Assembly (NCBI GenBank): GCA_903851195.1
Contig: CAINNJ010000020.1
Coordinates: 1-64,000 of the forward strand
DNA length: 64,000 nucleotides
Reading direction: 5' to 3'
Origin: an uncultured Acidobacteriia bacterium
GTDB lineage: Bacteria > Acidobacteriota > Terriglobia > Bryobacterales > Bryobacteraceae
The notes beneath the pieces were generated by a model. That model was not told where the DNA came from, did no database searches, and was given only the letters and a program-made list of their open reading frames with translations. The translations under genes and the position numbers were made by a program. Positions 17,275-29,400 of the stretch are shown in pieces (the stretch's first letter is position 1; each line of letters begins with the position of its first letter).

Positions 17275-17880
17275 GTGTCAAAGAATTTTCTCGCCGCGCT
17301 CGCGGCGTGTTTTTCACCGTTCTTAGTCCTGCTTGCTCAGAGCCGGAATCCCGCAACACCTAACCCGGACGCGCACACCCCGCGTGTTCGGCAGTCTTAT
17401 GTCGGCGACAGTCTGGACGTTGTTCCTTTGACGACACTTCAGGCATGGCAGGCCGCCAATCGCGTTGTTTATGTGCAGTCGAAGGGCAGCGAGGTGAAGC
17501 CCGGTCCGGGCGGCAATCTTTTCACCTATACGACTTTTCGCGTTCTCGACGCTTTGAAGGGCGCGGCTGAGAGCGACCTTCAGATGCGGATCTTCGGAGG
17601 CCGGCTCGGGGACGTGAGCGTGAGCAGCCTGGTCGATATCGACTTCACCGCGGGGGATAAGTTCATTCTGTTTCTCGGCGAGAACAACCGGGATGGCTAT
17701 CCGACTATCATTCCCCAGGCGCTCTTTGCCGTGAAGGTTCTCGATGGCGTGGAAGTCGTGGAGCCAAGTCCGACGGGCCTGCAGCTTTATCATGCGCGCG
17801 GCGGCAGGGCTTATTCGGAAGCGGGCGCGCGGCATGTGTCCGGGGCCGACTTTCTGTTCTCACTAAGGAGGGCTAAGTAA
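17275..17880 (+). CDS. Secreted protein of unknown function
   Basis: This 201-residue protein starts at GTG, with an AAGGAG ribosome-binding site about seven bases upstream. It has an N-terminal signal peptide (LAALAACFSPFLVLLAQS). The mature part is beta-rich: VVPLTTLQAWQAANRVVYVQ, FRVLDALKGA, and AGDKFILFLGENNRDGYPTI, a layout seen in exported proteins whose conserved block describes a rate- or redox-independent beta sandwich, but I cannot name the family. It ends two bases before the large metalloprotease-like gene, so it is probably cotranscribed with it and exported with it. Confidence 0.7.
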   Translation: MSKNFLAALAACFSPFLVLLAQSRNPATPNPDAHTPRVRQSYVGDSLDVVPLTTLQAWQAANRVVYVQSKGSEVKPGPGGNLFTYTTFRVLDALKGAAESDLQMRIFGGRLGDVSVSSLVDIDFTAGDKFILFLGENNRDGYPTIIPQALFAVKVLDGVEVVEPSPTGLQLYHARGGRAYSEAGARHVSGADFLFSLRRAK

Positions 17881-17882
17881 TC

Positions 17883-20800
17883 ATGCGGTTTAAGAATTAT
17901 TCCGCGTTCGCGCTTTCCGCGCTTCTGCTGCTCGCCCCGGTTCCCGGCGCGGCCTACCATTTCTTTTATCTGCAGAGCGGGAGCACCTATGTACCGGTAA
18001 AATGGACCAATTTCCCGGTCGATTTCAAGATTGACAGCGGTCCGACCAGCATCAGCGCGGAAATGGCGGCCGCCAGGACTGCCTGGAACAGCATCACCAC
18101 GGCCAAAGACGTTATCGGAAACCTCAGCGCGGCCGGCGTAGACTATACTGCCGCCAATTTCGGCACGGCCTGGGGAAAGGCCGGCGACGGCCAGCAGGAA
18201 GTGGTTCTGGATGAAGACGGAAGCATTATCTCTCTGCTGGGCGGAAAGCCGGGAATGATCAATGGCTTCGGTATGACGTATAAGCGAGTGGCCGGCGGGC
18301 GGGGAGAAATTTACGACGCCTTCCTTTTGCTGAACGGATCGAGGACCAACTTCGACCGGCAGTCCACCGAGGTGCACGAAATGGGGCATATCCAGGGCCT
18401 GGCGCACTCGTCGGTCGGCATGTACAACAGCGCGTCGTTCGGCGGGGAATTCGGTTTGGCTTCGGCGCCGGGAAGCGACGTTCTCGATCCCGTAAACATA
18501 GCGAGCGTGCCGACCATGCATCCGTTTTCGAACAATACGGGCACGACCCGGCAAACGCCGAAGGCGGACGATATCGCGGGTCTTTCCGAACTGTATCCGG
18601 AAGCCACGTTCACGACGAGTCTGGGAAGTATCGGGGGCACCGTGACCCGATGTTCCGACGGGTCGGCCGTTACGGGCGTCAATGTCCGCGTGGTGAGCAC
18701 GTCCAATCCGAATATTCAGCTTAGCCGCTTCTCCGGCTACGACGGAAACACGACCGGGACCTATCTGGTCAACGGCGTCCCCCCGGGCTCGTACCGGGTC
18801 CTGATCGAAGGCATGGGAGCCAACAATTACACGATCGACAGGTTCACGGGGTCCACCGACGGATCCATGCCTTTTGTGCCGGCGAAATTCGAGAACGATT
18901 TTCCGTCGCAATATCAGACGAATACCTGTGGAGGCGATCTTCCGGGCACGGCGACGCCGGTAACGGCTAACGCCGCCAGTTCCACGGGCGCCAGTTTCAG
19001 GACGAGCAGCGTGGATCTGGCGTTTGTGGTGGACAACACCGGCAGTATGTACAACGAAATCGCCGGAGTCAGGACTGCCTTGTCGAACTTTATCAGCACC
19101 ACCAAGGCGTCCACGATGGCATCCGGGAAGCCGTTTCCGACCGTCGCTCTGATTCCGTTCGTCGACACGCCCTGGGTGCAACTGATCAGCAACGATCCGG
19201 CCAAACTGCAGGCCGCCATTGCACTGCAGTCGGCTTCCGGCGGCGGCGACTGCCCGGAACCCTCCAATAATGCGCTGCTGACCGCGGGGCGTCTGCTCAG
19301 GAAGAAGGGCGTGGCGATCCTGTATACCGACGCCGATTCGGACGCCAACGGCCCTGGGCCCGCCGACGTGGATTCTTACTATACTTCGAAAGGGCTTCGG
19401 CTTTCGGTGCTCCTGTCGGGTTCCTGCAGCGGCGTCGCGTCGTTCGACAGAACCGGCGAAATGCCGCGAGCGCTGACAACGGGCGGGAGCAGCGCCAATG
19501 AGGAATACACGGCTCCCGCGCCTCAGGGCGCGCTTTCCTCCATCGCTTCCTTTTCAGACGAGACGAAGTCGAGCGGCGGGATCTTCAATTACAATACGGC
19601 CATCAAGTCCGGATCGCCAACTGGCTATATCAATACGGCGACGAATGTCGCGGTTTCTTCGGTGATTCCGGCAATCGGACTGGTCACTCCGGTGAGCGGC
19701 CCGCGGGGTGCGACTATCAACGTCACCCTGACGGGAGCGAATACCAACTTTACCGGAGCCAGCGTGGTTACCTTCTCGGGCACCGGAATCGTGGTGAACT
19801 CAACCTCAACACTCAGCGCTACTTCCATCGTGGCGAATATCACGATCGACCCGGCGGCGACGGCGGCTTTCCGCGATGTGACGGTGACGACGAATCTGGG
19901 CGGGGGGACCATGGAGAGTGCGACCGGGGCGGGCTCGTTCGAAGTGACCACCGCTCCATCGACGCCTACAGTGACCGGAACCGCGCCTTCTTCGGGCGGC
20001 GAGGGAAGCACACTCGACGTAATCGTGTCGGGAATCGGTACTCATTTTGTGGCCGGAACCTCCACGGCGCGGTTCGGGACCGGAGTGACCGTCAATTCGC
20101 TCACGGTCCTGGGGCCGACATCGGCAAAAGCAAATATCACAATCGATCCGGCTGCGACTGTCGGTTTCCGGTATGTCTCGATTACGACCGGTTCGGAAAC
20201 GGCATCGGACACCGGCACAGGTTCTTTTCTTGTGACGGCGCCATCCACGCCGATTGCGGTTATTTCCGCTTTGGCTCCGCGTTCCGGCAACCAGGGACAG
20301 ACGGTAACGGGACTTGTCATTACGGGCCAGAATACGCATTTCGTGCAGGGCGTCTCCACCCTCATCTTCAGCACGGCGGGGATCACGGTTACGAACCTCA
20401 CGGTGAATTCCGCGACCAGCGCCACGGCAAACCTCAGCATCACGGGCACCGCGGCGCTTGGATTCAGCGACGTCCAGATGGTGACCTCCGGAGAAACGGC
20501 GTCCATTCTGGCAGGGTTTCAGATTCAGGCGACGGGAGGGCCCGGATCCGTTACGGTTACGAACGGTTCTCTGCCGTCCGGAGTTTCCGGAAGCGCTTAC
20601 CCGACGGTATTCATGTCGGCGACGGGCGGTTCCGCTCCGTACGGGTGGAGCGCGACAGGGCTTCCGCCGGGACTGACGATCACGGGCACCGGAACTATCC
20701 AGGGCACTCCAACATCGGCCGGCGTGTATTCGGTGACGGTTTCAGCCACCGACTCCACTTCGTCGACCGGCTCAAAGAGCTATTCGCTCGTGATTTTCGG

Positions 20801-21773
20801 GTCCGGGGCTTTACGGGGCCAGACGATCACGTTCGCGGCGATTCCGAATCATGTGTCCACGGATCTGCCGTTCACGCTTTCCGCTTCGGCTACCTCCGGG
20901 TTGCCTGTCACGTTCTCGGTGATTAACGGACCGGCCACGCTTGCCGGGAATGTCTTGACCCTGACGGGTCTGGGCACCGTAACCGTGCAGGCGACGCAGG
21001 CCGGTTCGAGTTTGTTTGCTCCGGCCGCCACGACGCAGAGTTTCGATGTGACGCTGGGATCCCCGACCATTTCGGCGGTAGTGAATGCCGGATCGCAAAA
21101 GCCGGGGCCGCTCGCTCCCGGCTCTTCGGTGGAGATTAACGGAAATAATCTGGCGTCGGGAAGCGCACTGGGCGACGGCCTGACGACGCAGAAAATGTCC
21201 GGCGCCACGGTCGCGATCAGCACCTCAGACGGGCGCTCGTTCACGGCGAATCTGTCCTGGGTTTCTTTCTCGATGGTCAGTTTCGTTCTTCCCGCTGAGC
21301 TGACGCCTGGCCCGGCGACGTTGACTTTCACCAACGCCACCGGGGCTTCCGCAACGGCGCCGATTATGGTGGTGGCGGTGGGTCCGGCGCTTTACTCAGC
21401 GGACTCCAGCGGCGCCGGAGTGGCGTCGGCAACGGTTTCTTTTGTTGCCCCGGACGGATCGACAACGTCGACGCCGGTTTACGCCTGCCTGTTCAGTTGC
21501 GCTCCTCTTCCGATTCAACTGACGGAATCGGGTCAGACTTATCTGGTTCTTTATGGAACGGGGATACGCGGGCGCAGCGGCCTGCCGGGGGTAAAAGTCA
21601 GTCTCGGAGGGCAACCTGTAAGTGTGGTTTATGCAGGTCCACAGGGGGCTGTGCCTGGTATGGATCAGGTGAATGTCGTGCTGCCGTATTCGCTTTCCGG
21701 GAGCGGCGTTATTAATGTCGAACTTACGGTGGACGGTATTGCCGCCAACATCGTGAAGGTGGCGATCAAGTAG
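17883..21773 (+). CDS. Large secreted protein: matrixin-like protease, vWA, three IPT-like repeats, TIGR03437-like C-terminus
   Basis: This 1,296-residue protein has a signal peptide ending near GAAYHFF. Domains in order are: a zinc-protease region with HEMGHIQGLAH (residues 165-175, the HExxHxxGxxH metzincin motif), a carboxypeptidase-regulatory-like beta domain (about 240-310), a von Willebrand A domain (about 378-540) with the MIDAS-like DNTGS, three repeats of about 90 residues resembling IPT/TIG domains (from about 598, 693 and 791), a putative-Ig (He_PIG) domain near 885-975, another beta domain, and a C-terminal part (about 1060-1296) matching the Solibacter-type domain TIGR03437. It is probably a cell-surface or secreted adhesin-protease. 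This combination is unusual. It is followed by a strong hairpin terminator. Confidence 0.85.
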   Translation: MRFKNYSAFALSALLLLAPVPGAAYHFFYLQSGSTYVPVKWTNFPVDFKIDSGPTSISAEMAAARTAWNSITTAKDVIGNLSAAGVDYTAANFGTAWGKAGDGQQEVVLDEDGSIISLLGGKPGMINGFGMTYKRVAGGRGEIYDAFLLLNGSRTNFDRQSTEVHEMGHIQGLAHSSVGMYNSASFGGEFGLASAPGSDVLDPVNIASVPTMHPFSNNTGTTRQTPKADDIAGLSELYPEATFTTSLGSIGGTVTRCSDGSAVTGVNVRVVSTSNPNIQLSRFSGYDGNTTGTYLVNGVPPGSYRVLIEGMGANNYTIDRFTGSTDGSMPFVPAKFENDFPSQYQTNTCGGDLPGTATPVTANAASSTGASFRTSSVDLAFVVDNTGSMYNEIAGVRTALSNFISTTKASTMASGKPFPTVALIPFVDTPWVQLISNDPAKLQAAIALQSASGGGDCPEPSNNALLTAGRLLRKKGVAILYTDADSDANGPGPADVDSYYTSKGLRLSVLLSGSCSGVASFDRTGEMPRALTTGGSSANEEYTAPAPQGALSSIASFSDETKSSGGIFNYNTAIKSGSPTGYINTATNVAVSSVIPAIGLVTPVSGPRGATINVTLTGANTNFTGASVVTFSGTGIVVNSTSTLSATSIVANITIDPAATAAFRDVTVTTNLGGGTMESATGAGSFEVTTAPSTPTVTGTAPSSGGEGSTLDVIVSGIGTHFVAGTSTARFGTGVTVNSLTVLGPTSAKANITIDPAATVGFRYVSITTGSETASDTGTGSFLVTAPSTPIAVISALAPRSGNQGQTVTGLVITGQNTHFVQGVSTLIFSTAGITVTNLTVNSATSATANLSITGTAALGFSDVQMVTSGETASILAGFQIQATGGPGSVTVTNGSLPSGVSGSAYPTVFMSATGGSAPYGWSATGLPPGLTITGTGTIQGTPTSAGVYSVTVSATDSTSSTGSKSYSLVIFGSGALRGQTITFAAIPNHVSTDLPFTLSASATSGLPVTFSVINGPATLAGNVLTLTGLGTVTVQATQAGSSLFAPAATTQSFDVTLGSPTISAVVNAGSQKPGPLAPGSSVEINGNNLASGSALGDGLTTQKMSGATVAISTSDGRSFTANLSWVSFSMVSFVLPAELTPGPATLTFTNATGASATAPIMVVAVGPALYSADSSGAGVASATVSFVAPDGSTTSTPVYACLFSCAPLPIQLTESGQTYLVLYGTGIRGRSGLPGVKVSLGGQPVSVVYAGPQGAVPGMDQVNVVLPYSLSGSGVINVELTVDGIAANIVKVAIK

Positions 21774-21814
21774 GGGTTTCTGGTTCGGCATATTTAACGA
21801 GCCAGTAGCGCAGA

Positions 21815-21867
21815 ACCCGAACCGGATGTCCCGATCTCGCTTTGAGATCGGACCATCCGGTTCGGGT
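21815..21867. terminator. Long hairpin between convergent genes
   Basis: The stem pairs ACCCGAACCGGATG (21815-21828) with CATCCGGTTCGGGT (21854-21867), and CCGATCTC (21831-21838) with GAGATCGG (21844-21851), leaving a two-base mismatch and a 5-base loop. A TTTT follows at 21870-21873. It lies between the stop of the large secreted protein and the stop of the DUF1501 gene, so it is probably a terminator for the former and perhaps for both. Confidence 0.85.
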
Positions 21868-21898
21868 CGTTTTCGTCAGGTGCCGGCAGGCGGTGCTC

Positions 21899-23308
21899 TT
21901 ACGACATTAACTTATCCACCACCTGACCGGCTACATCGGTAAGCCGGAAGTGGCGGCCCTGGAACTTGAAGGTCAGGCGTTTGTGGTCGATGCCGAGGCA
22001 GCGGAGAATCGTCGCCTGCACGTCGTGAACATGCACAGGGTCCGCGACCACGTTGTAAGAGAAGTCGTCGGTCTCTCCGTAAGTCTGGCCGGGTTTGATG
22101 CCGCCGCCGGCCATCCACGTGGTGAAGCAGCGGGGGTGGTGGTCGCGGCCGTAATTGCCGTCCATCAGTTTGCCCTGGCAGTAGACGGTGCGGCCGAATT
22201 CGCCGCCCCAGATGACTAAGGTGTCGTCGAGCAGACCGCGCTGTTTCAGGTCCGCAATGAGAGCGGCGGAGGGCTGATCGACGCTCTGGCATTGCAGGGC
22301 GAGGTCGCGGGGCAGGTCATTGTGTTGGTCCCAGCCTCGTTTGTAGACCTGAATAAAACGCACACCGCGTTCGGCGAGGCGGCGGGCGAGCAGGCAGTGG
22401 GAGGCGTAGCTGCCGGGCTTGCGGGAGTCCGGGCCGTAGAGGTCGAAGGTGCTTTGCGATTCCTTCGAGAGGTCCATCAGCTCGGGGACCGAGGTTTGCA
22501 TCCGGTAGGCCATTTCATACTGGGCGATGCGGGTTTCGATTTCCGGATCGCCGTAGGTGGCCGCGTTCATCTCGTTGAGTTTGCCGATGCCGTCGAGCAT
22601 GCGGCGGCGGGTGGCTTTGTCGATGCCGGCGGGGTCGGAGAGGTAGAGCACGGGGTCGCCGGAAGCGCGGAAGTTCACGCCCTGGTATTTGGAGGGCAGG
22701 AAGCCGTTGCCCCAGAGGCGGGAGAAGAGGGGCTGGTCGGTATTGATGGCGCTCGACTGCGCGATGAGGACGACGAAGCTGGGCAGGTTCTGATTTTCGC
22801 TGCCGAGTCCATAAGTCACCCAGGAGCCGAAGCTGGGGCGGCCGGGCTGCTGGCTGCCGGTCTGGATGAAGGTAATGGCGGGGTCGTGATTGATGGCTTC
22901 GGTGTTGGTGGTGCGGACGATCGAGATGTCGTCGACGATCTTGCTGGTGTGGGGCAGCAGTTCGCTGAGCCAGGCGCCGGACTGGCCGTGCTGCGCGAAT
23001 TTGAAGATCGATTTGGTGACGGGGAAGGAACTCTGGCCGGACGTCATGCCGGTGATGCGCTGGCCCATGCGGATGGTGGCGGGGAGTTCGGTGCCGTGGA
23101 GTTTGCCGAGGGCGGGTTTGTAGTCGAACAGGTCGAGCTGCGAAGGCGCGCCGGACTGGTGCAGATAGATGACGCGCTTGGCTTTGGGCGGGAAGTGCGG
23201 CAGGCCTTCGAGACCGCCGGTGTCGGCCTGCAGGAGAGACGCCAGCGCCGGGATGCCAATGCCCGCGGCGCCGGTCCGGAAGAAGTGTCGACGAGTCAGG
23301 TTGATCAT
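21899..23308 (-). CDS. DUF1501 family protein, Tat-exported
   Basis: This 469-residue protein starts with a twin-arginine signal ([22 protein letters not shown]), so it is probably exported folded. The body has the DUF1501 features: [29 protein letters not shown], and WGGEFGRT with [16 protein letters not shown] near the C-terminus, a sulfatase-like alkaline-phosphatase fold. Function is unproven, although these proteins nearly always follow a DUF1549/DUF1553 cytochrome-like partner, as here. Its start overlaps the partner's stop by 4 bp (ATGA), which implies a fixed pair. Confidence 0.9.
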   Translation of the reverse strand: MINLTRRHFFRTGAAGIGIPALASLLQADTGGLEGLPHFPPKAKRVIYLHQSGAPSQLDLFDYKPALGKLHGTELPATIRMGQRITGMTSGQSSFPVTKSIFKFAQHGQSGAWLSELLPHTSKIVDDISIVRTTNTEAINHDPAITFIQTGSQQPGRPSFGSWVTYGLGSENQNLPSFVVLIAQSSAINTDQPLFSRLWGNGFLPSKYQGVNFRASGDPVLYLSDPAGIDKATRRRMLDGIGKLNEMNAATYGDPEIETRIAQYEMAYRMQTSVPELMDLSKESQSTFDLYGPDSRKPGSYASHCLLARRLAERGVRFIQVYKRGWDQHNDLPRDLALQCQSVDQPSAALIADLKQRGLLDDTLVIWGGEFGRTVYCQGKLMDGNYGRDHHPRCFTTWMAGGGIKPGQTYGETDDFSYNVVADPVHVHDVQATILRCLGIDHKRLTFKFQGRHFRLTDVAGQVVDKLMS

Positions 23309-26300
23309 TGTTTGGTTATCGTTTCGTCGAGATTGAGAAGCATGCTGGCCACGGTGGTCCAGGCGGCGAGTTCGGATTTGTCGAGGGTCGGGTTGACGGG
23401 CGCTTCGCCGTTTTTGAGCAGGGCCTGGGCGCGGTCTTCGTGGCGTTTGTAATCGAGCAGTTCGGCGTTCAGGGTTTCTCGCAGAACGGCGAGTTCGCGG
23501 GGCTGCGGCGCGCGTGCGGTGGCGAGGCGGAAGCCATAGTCAAGACGGGCGGCGGGAGTTTTGCCGCCTTCGAGCAGCATGCGCTCGGCGAGGGAGCGGG
23601 CGGCTTCCACGTAAGTGGTGTCGTTGAGCAGCACGAGGGCCTGCAGCGGTGTGTTGGTGATGGTGCGGCGGGCGGCGCATTTCTCGCGGTCCGGCGCGTC
23701 GAACGTGGTCATCTCGGGCGGGGGCGCGGTGCGTTTCCAGAAGGTGTAAAGGCTACGGCGATGCAGGTCATCGCCGTGGCCCTGCTGGTACGTCTGTGAG
23801 GTGAAGCCGTCGCCATAAGCGATCTCTTCCCAGACGCCTTTCGGCTGGTAGGGATCGACACTGGCGCCGCCCACCTGTTCTTTGAGGAGGCCGCTGAGGT
23901 AGAGTTCGCCATCGCGCACCATTTCGGCGGAGAGGCGGAAGCGGGGGCCGCGGGCGATCAGGCGGTTCTCGGGATCCTTTTCGAGAAGCTCCGGGGTGAC
24001 TCTGGAAGCCTGCCGGTAGGCGGCGGAGGTGACGATGAGGCGCTGCATGGCCTTCACGTCCCAGTTGGTGCCGATGAACTCGGTGGCGAGCCAGTCGAGG
24101 AGTTGCTGGTTGCTGGGCGGGTCGCCCTGGGAGCCGAAGTTTTCGAGAGTTTTGACGATGCCGGTGCCGAAATAATATTGCCAGAAGCGGTTCACGGCGA
24201 CGCGGGCGGTAAGGGGGTTGGCGGGATCGACCAGCCACCTGGCGAGGCCGAGGCGGTTGTCGGGCGCGCCGGTGGGAAGGGGCGGGAGCACGGAGGGGAC
24301 GCCGGGGGTGACCTTCTCGGTCTGGTTGCGGTAGTCGCCGCGGGCGAGGATGAAGGTTTCGCGGGGCTTTTCTTTATTGGACGGCACGACATCCGACGGC
24401 ACGATCTCCGACATGATCATGGTGGTGGGGATTTCCGCGGTCAGTTTCTTTTCGTCTTCGCGGAGAGCTTTGAGTTCGGCCCAGGCGCGCTGGTCGGGGG
24501 CGGGCGCGGCTTTGCTGAGGTAGTAGTCGCGAATCCAGGCCTTCTGGTCTTTGGCGCGTTTGTCGGGAAGGATATTGAGGATGGCCCGGAGCGGTTCCTG
24601 GCCGCCGAGGTAGGCGATCTCGCGAGGATCGAGCGTGCGGTTGTAGATGCGGAGGTCGTCGAGGCGTCCTTTGAAGAAGTTGATTTCGAGGGGGGCGTCG
24701 GGATTGGTTTTTGCGTCGGGCTGCGCGCCGGCGACGGGTTCCGTGCCGACCGGCTTGCCGTTGACGTAGACGGTGAAGGCGCCGGCGCCCGTGTAGTTCA
24801 CGGCGACGTGGTTCATGTTGTCGGGCCAGGGAAGGCGGTCCCTGGTGCGGAACTGTTGCGCGCCGAGCTGGACGTAGAGACGCGGGACGCGCTGCTGCAC
24901 GCCGGAGAGTTCGAAGTCGTCCAGCCAGAGCTGGAATTGGCCCTGGGAGAGGACCGGGTCTTTCAGTTTGCCGTTAACCTTCAGCCAGAAGGCGGCGGAG
25001 AAGGGTTTGTTGTTGTCGAAGGCCGGCACGTGGGAGAAGACGGCCTGGGTTTGACCGTCAAAATCCGCGCCTCGATCAACGGCGGCGTTGGCATAGGTGA
25101 GATCGCCTTTCAGCACGCGGCCGTACTGGTAGTGGCCGGAGGAATCGGTGAGGTTGCCGTCGAATTCATAGTGCGCTTGCAGGCCGTCGCGCGCCATGGT
25201 CTGGAATTTCGCGAATTCGGCTTTTTCCCAGGCGGTCTGTTGGGCGGAGACGGTGTCTTCGGGAAGGGCTTTTTCGTGGGCGGAGATGGCGGCTTTGAGT
25301 TCGGCCTGGCGCGCCTTTTGCTGTTCAGAGGGGAGCTGCAGGAAGGGCTCGGCGTTGCCGTTGCGGCCGTCGAGGCCCTTCTCACTGACGTTGTTGAAGA
25401 AGGCGAAGAAGCGGTAGAAGTCGCGCTGCGGAATGGGATCGTACTTATGATCGTGGCAGCGCGCGCAGCCCATGGTGAGGCCCATCCAGGTGGTGGAGGT
25501 GGCTTCGAGGCGATCGACAACGTACTCGACCAGATACTCCTCGGGAATCGCGCCGCCTTCGAAATTAATCATGTGGTTGCGATTGAAGCCGCTGGCGAGT
25601 TTCTGTTCGAGGGTGGCGTTGGGGAGTAAGTCGCCGGCGATTTGTTCGACGGTGAACTGATCGTACGGCTTGTTTTTATTGAAAGCGTCGATGACCCAGT
25701 CGCGCCAGTGCCACATTTCGCGATGGCTGTCGATGTGGTAGCCGTGCGTGTCGGCATAGCGGGCGAGATCGAGCCACTGCATGGCCATGCGTTCGCCGTA
25801 GCGGGGCGATTGCAGCAGGGTGTCGACGCGCTTTTCGTAAGCGTCGGGAGATTTATCGGCGAGGAAGGCGTTGAGTTCGGCGACGGTGGGAGGCAGGCCG
25901 GTCAGGTCATAAGTGACGCGGCGGAGGAGCGTGGTTTTGTCGGCTTCGGGGGAGTGCTTCAGGCCTTCCTGGTCGAGGCGGGCGAGGACGAAATTATCAA
26001 TGGGATTGCGCGTCCAGTTCGGTTCTTTGGCGGCCGGCGTGGCGGGGCGTTGCGGCGAGATGAAGGCCCAGTGGCTCTGCCATTTGGCCCCTTCGTCGAT
26101 CCATTGTTTCAGCGCGGCGATTTGTTGCGGAGTGAGGGTGCGGCCGGAGGAGACGGGCGGCATCCGATTGGGGCCGGTGGCGCTGATCCGGGCGAAGAGA
26201 TGACTATCGGCGGCTTTACCGGGGACGATTACGCTGTTCGAAAACGCGCCTCCATCGGCGGTGTCGAAGCGGAGGTTCGCCATCCGTTTCGCGGCATCCG

Positions 26301-26415
26301 GACCGTGGCAGGAGAAGCATTTGTCGGAGAGGATGGGGCGGATTTCGCGGTCGAAGTCGATGGCGGCGAAGGCGGAGGCGGACGTGAACAGCAGGGTGAG
26401 AACAGCTTTTCGCAT
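23305..26415 (-). CDS. Planctomycete-type cytochrome protein with DUF1549, LamG-like and DUF1553 domains
   Basis: This 1,036-residue exported protein has a signal peptide ([17 protein letters not shown]) and one haem-binding motif CFSCH (Cys33, Cys36, His37) in a PSCyt1 domain. DUF1549 follows (about 140-350), then a LamG/concanavalin-like beta sandwich (about 410-600), and DUF1553 (about 720-990, with [17 protein letters not shown]). The family is abundant in planctomycetes and Solibacter and is often thought to act on complex polysaccharides or sugars, but no reaction is proven. It is translationally coupled to the DUF1501 gene. Confidence 0.9.
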   Translation of the reverse strand: MRKAVLTLLFTSASAFAAIDFDREIRPILSDKCFSCHGPDAAKRMANLRFDTADGGAFSNSVIVPGKAADSHLFARISATGPNRMPPVSSGRTLTPQQIAALKQWIDEGAKWQSHWAFISPQRPATPAAKEPNWTRNPIDNFVLARLDQEGLKHSPEADKTTLLRRVTYDLTGLPPTVAELNAFLADKSPDAYEKRVDTLLQSPRYGERMAMQWLDLARYADTHGYHIDSHREMWHWRDWVIDAFNKNKPYDQFTVEQIAGDLLPNATLEQKLASGFNRNHMINFEGGAIPEEYLVEYVVDRLEATSTTWMGLTMGCARCHDHKYDPIPQRDFYRFFAFFNNVSEKGLDGRNGNAEPFLQLPSEQQKARQAELKAAISAHEKALPEDTVSAQQTAWEKAEFAKFQTMARDGLQAHYEFDGNLTDSSGHYQYGRVLKGDLTYANAAVDRGADFDGQTQAVFSHVPAFDNNKPFSAAFWLKVNGKLKDPVLSQGQFQLWLDDFELSGVQQRVPRLYVQLGAQQFRTRDRLPWPDNMNHVAVNYTGAGAFTVYVNGKPVGTEPVAGAQPDAKTNPDAPLEINFFKGRLDDLRIYNRTLDPREIAYLGGQEPLRAILNILPDKRAKDQKAWIRDYYLSKAAPAPDQRAWAELKALREDEKKLTAEIPTTMIMSEIVPSDVVPSNKEKPRETFILARGDYRNQTEKVTPGVPSVLPPLPTGAPDNRLGLARWLVDPANPLTARVAVNRFWQYYFGTGIVKTLENFGSQGDPPSNQQLLDWLATEFIGTNWDVKAMQRLIVTSAAYRQASRVTPELLEKDPENRLIARGPRFRLSAEMVRDGELYLSGLLKEQVGGASVDPYQPKGVWEEIAYGDGFTSQTYQQGHGDDLHRRSLYTFWKRTAPPPEMTTFDAPDREKCAARRTITNTPLQALVLLNDTTYVEAARSLAERMLLEGGKTPAARLDYGFRLATARAPQPRELAVLRETLNAELLDYKRHEDRAQALLKNGEAPVNPTLDKSELAAWTTVASMLLNLDETITKQ

Positions 26416-26493
26416 GAGGGGGCCGATGCCTCATTTTAAGCCCGCCGGGCCGGGGGCGGGAAGCCATCGGCCCGGACTTTAGCAGGGGAGTGG

Positions 26494-29400
26494 TTAAAAG
26501 TAGAAACGAACGCCCAGCTGGATGAGCCGGGAGAAGTTTCGCTGCTGGGTGATTTTGCCGAAGTTGCTGCTGCCGAATTGTACGTTGGGGCCCTGGAAGA
26601 GCGGGCTGTTGAAGATGTTCAGGCCTTCGGCGCGGAACTGGCCGGTGACCTTTTCGGTGATCTTCAGGTTCTTGAAGAGCGAGATGTCCCAGTTTTTCTG
26701 GCCGGGCCCGCGGTAGCCGATGGTGCGGGCGAGATCGCCGAAGGTGAAGGCCGGCGCGGTGGAGAAGGCGGCGGCGTTGATGTAGCCATCGAGGCGGCTT
26801 TCCACGCTGCCGGAGGTCGCGGGGCTGACGCCGGTGGCGTTGGGGCGCTGCAGGCTGGCTCCGATGATGGAGTTGTTGTTGGTGTTCTGCGTGATGGCGA
26901 GCGGGAAACCGGTGCGGTACTGAGCGGTGCCGTTGACGCTCCAGCCGCCGACGAGGTAATCGGCGATTTTGTTGCCGACCAGGAAACGCTTGCCCGTGCC
27001 GACCGGTAATTCATAGGTGAAAGAACCGGTCAGGGTGTGGGGCGTGTCGTTAATCGCGTAGGAGTATTCGTTCGCGAGGTTGTAGACGTCCTGCGGGGAA
27101 GAACTGGAATTCACCAGGCTGTTGCCGGCGCCGAAGCTGGAATCCAGATTTTTCGCGTAGGTCCAGGTGGCGAGGAAGTTCAGGCCGCTCGACATCCGCT
27201 TCTGCACTTTGACCACCAGGGAATCGTAGCGGGCGCTGGAGGAACTGGTGCCGATATTCACGCTGCTGAATTCCGAGTAGGGGCGCAGCAACTGAGAGCG
27301 CGTGATGGTGGCGCCGCCGATGACGCCGGTGCCGCCATTTCCGAAATAGGGGTTCGGGACGGCGTTAAACAGGCTGTTGCCGAGTGAGAGATAGTTGGGC
27401 GCCAGCTGATTGATATTGATGTTCGAGCCCGGGGGCAGGTTATGGGAGAGAGAGCCTACATAACCAACCACTAACGCGATCTTATAAGGCAGTTCGCGCT
27501 GGATATCGAAGGAGTACTGGTGAACGATAGGGCTCTTGCGGAACTGATCGAGAACGGTGACGGAACTGCCGATGCTTTGCAGCAGGCCGAGCGTGTTGCC
27601 AACAGGCTGCAGGAAGCCGTTCGGGTAGGGATTGCTCAGGTTGTTAGCGGGAGTGAGTCCGCCGTCATTCGAGGAGACGTAAGAGGTGGACGCCTGGTAG
27701 CCGGGGGCCAGACTGCCGGAGCCGGAATACGGGATCGGCGCGTAGAAGATGCCGTAGCCACCGCGCAGAGTGGTTTTGGAATCGTAAGCGTAAGCGGCGC
27801 CGAAGCGGGGCGCGACCTTCGTCCTGGAGTTATTGCAGCAGGCCGTGGGATTGCCGTTCTGTCCGGCGAAGAGAATGCCGCCGCGCGGAATGACGCCGGT
27901 GACGTTCGCGCCGATGGGGTTGACGACGTTGCGGTCGAAGCCGACGGCGTAGCGGTTGCTGGCTTCGGCGATGCCGGTCTCGAACTCATAACGCACGCCC
28001 ATGTTCAGCGTGAGTTTACTGGTGATGCGGTAATCGTCATGAATGTAGCCGGCGTAGTAGTTGATGTAGGTGTAGAGCTTGGTGGCGACGTCGACGGAAC
28101 CGCCGGAGGGCAGACCGAGCAGAAGACTGGCAACGTCGTTGCCGCTGGAGCTGGGCTTGGTGGGATCGGCGCGGGTGAAGCCGTTGTCGAAGGAGAAGTT
28201 GCCGGAGGCGTTCGAGAGATCGATGAAATCGATGTGGAGCTTGCGGTAGTCGAAGCCGGCTTTCACGCTGTGTTTGCCGAAGTATTTCGCGACCGAGGTA
28301 AGGAAGCTGCGGGAGTAGAAGACTGTCGAATTTTTGCTGTTGTCGCCCAGACTCTCACTGTTCTGCATGTTGATGCCGGGGAAGAAGTGAGACTGCACGG
28401 CGTTGTTGTAAGAAGCGGGCAGACCGAGGGTGGTGAGGTTGATGCCGCCGGACTGTTCCGCCGTGTCGTTCGGAAAGCGATTGAAGCCGTAGCGGACGCT
28501 CACTACGGTGCTGGGATTGGGAACGAAGACGTTATTGAGCTGGAAGGCGTCCACCTTGCGATAGAGCAGGTTCTGGTTGCTGCCGGTGGTGTGGACCAGG
28601 TCGCCGGAGGGTTCGCGCGATTTGTAGTGCAGGTAGGAGGCGTTGACCTTCCACCAGGTGAACATTTCGTGATCGCCCTTGACGGTGAATTCGTCCGCGC
28701 GGTCGGTGAGAGTGTCGGTGCCCTGATAGTTGTTGGTGCCCGCTACGTTGCTTTGGGGAACGGGGAAATACGAGGCGATCGCGAGGCCAGCGGGGTTCAG
28801 GCGTCCGGCGGGAATGATGTTACCGGCGAAGGGTGTGCGGGTGACGGTGCCATCCGCATTCTTGACGGAAGTCAGCGGGTCATAGATGGTGTAGGGGCTC
28901 TTCGAGAAGTCGCCGGTGCGTTCGGCCGTGGTGGGAACGGTATAGCCGTTGGAGAGCGGCGATTTCTGACGGTAGCCTTCCCAGGCGGCCCAGACGAAGG
29001 TCTTGTTCTTGCCGTTGTAGATTTTCGGTATCGTGACGGGTCCGCCCATCGATGCGCCGAAGTTGTAGAAGGGCTGATCGGGGCGCGCCTGGCCGCTGCG
29101 GTTATAGAAGAAGTCGTTGGCGACCCATTCGGTCTGGCGGGTGTAGCCGAAGAGCGAGCCGTGATATTCGTTCGTGCCGGATTTCAGAAATGTATTAAAT
29201 ACGCCGCCGCCCGTGCGGCCCATCTCGGCGTCGTAAGTGTTGGCCTGAAGTTTGACTTCCTGCACGGCTTCGAGCGAGGGGATGATGACGGCGCGGTTGA
29301 CGGAGTCCGTGATGGGCACGCCGTCGATGAGATAGTTATTGCCGCGGATGGGACCGCCGGCGATTGAGATCTGGGAGGAGCCGGACTGATCCTGAAAGCG

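Noticed and set aside
16757-17326. A 189-codon forward open frame
   Set aside because: It crosses the antitoxin remnant antisense and the ribosome-binding site of the gene at 17275, and shows no recognisable product.
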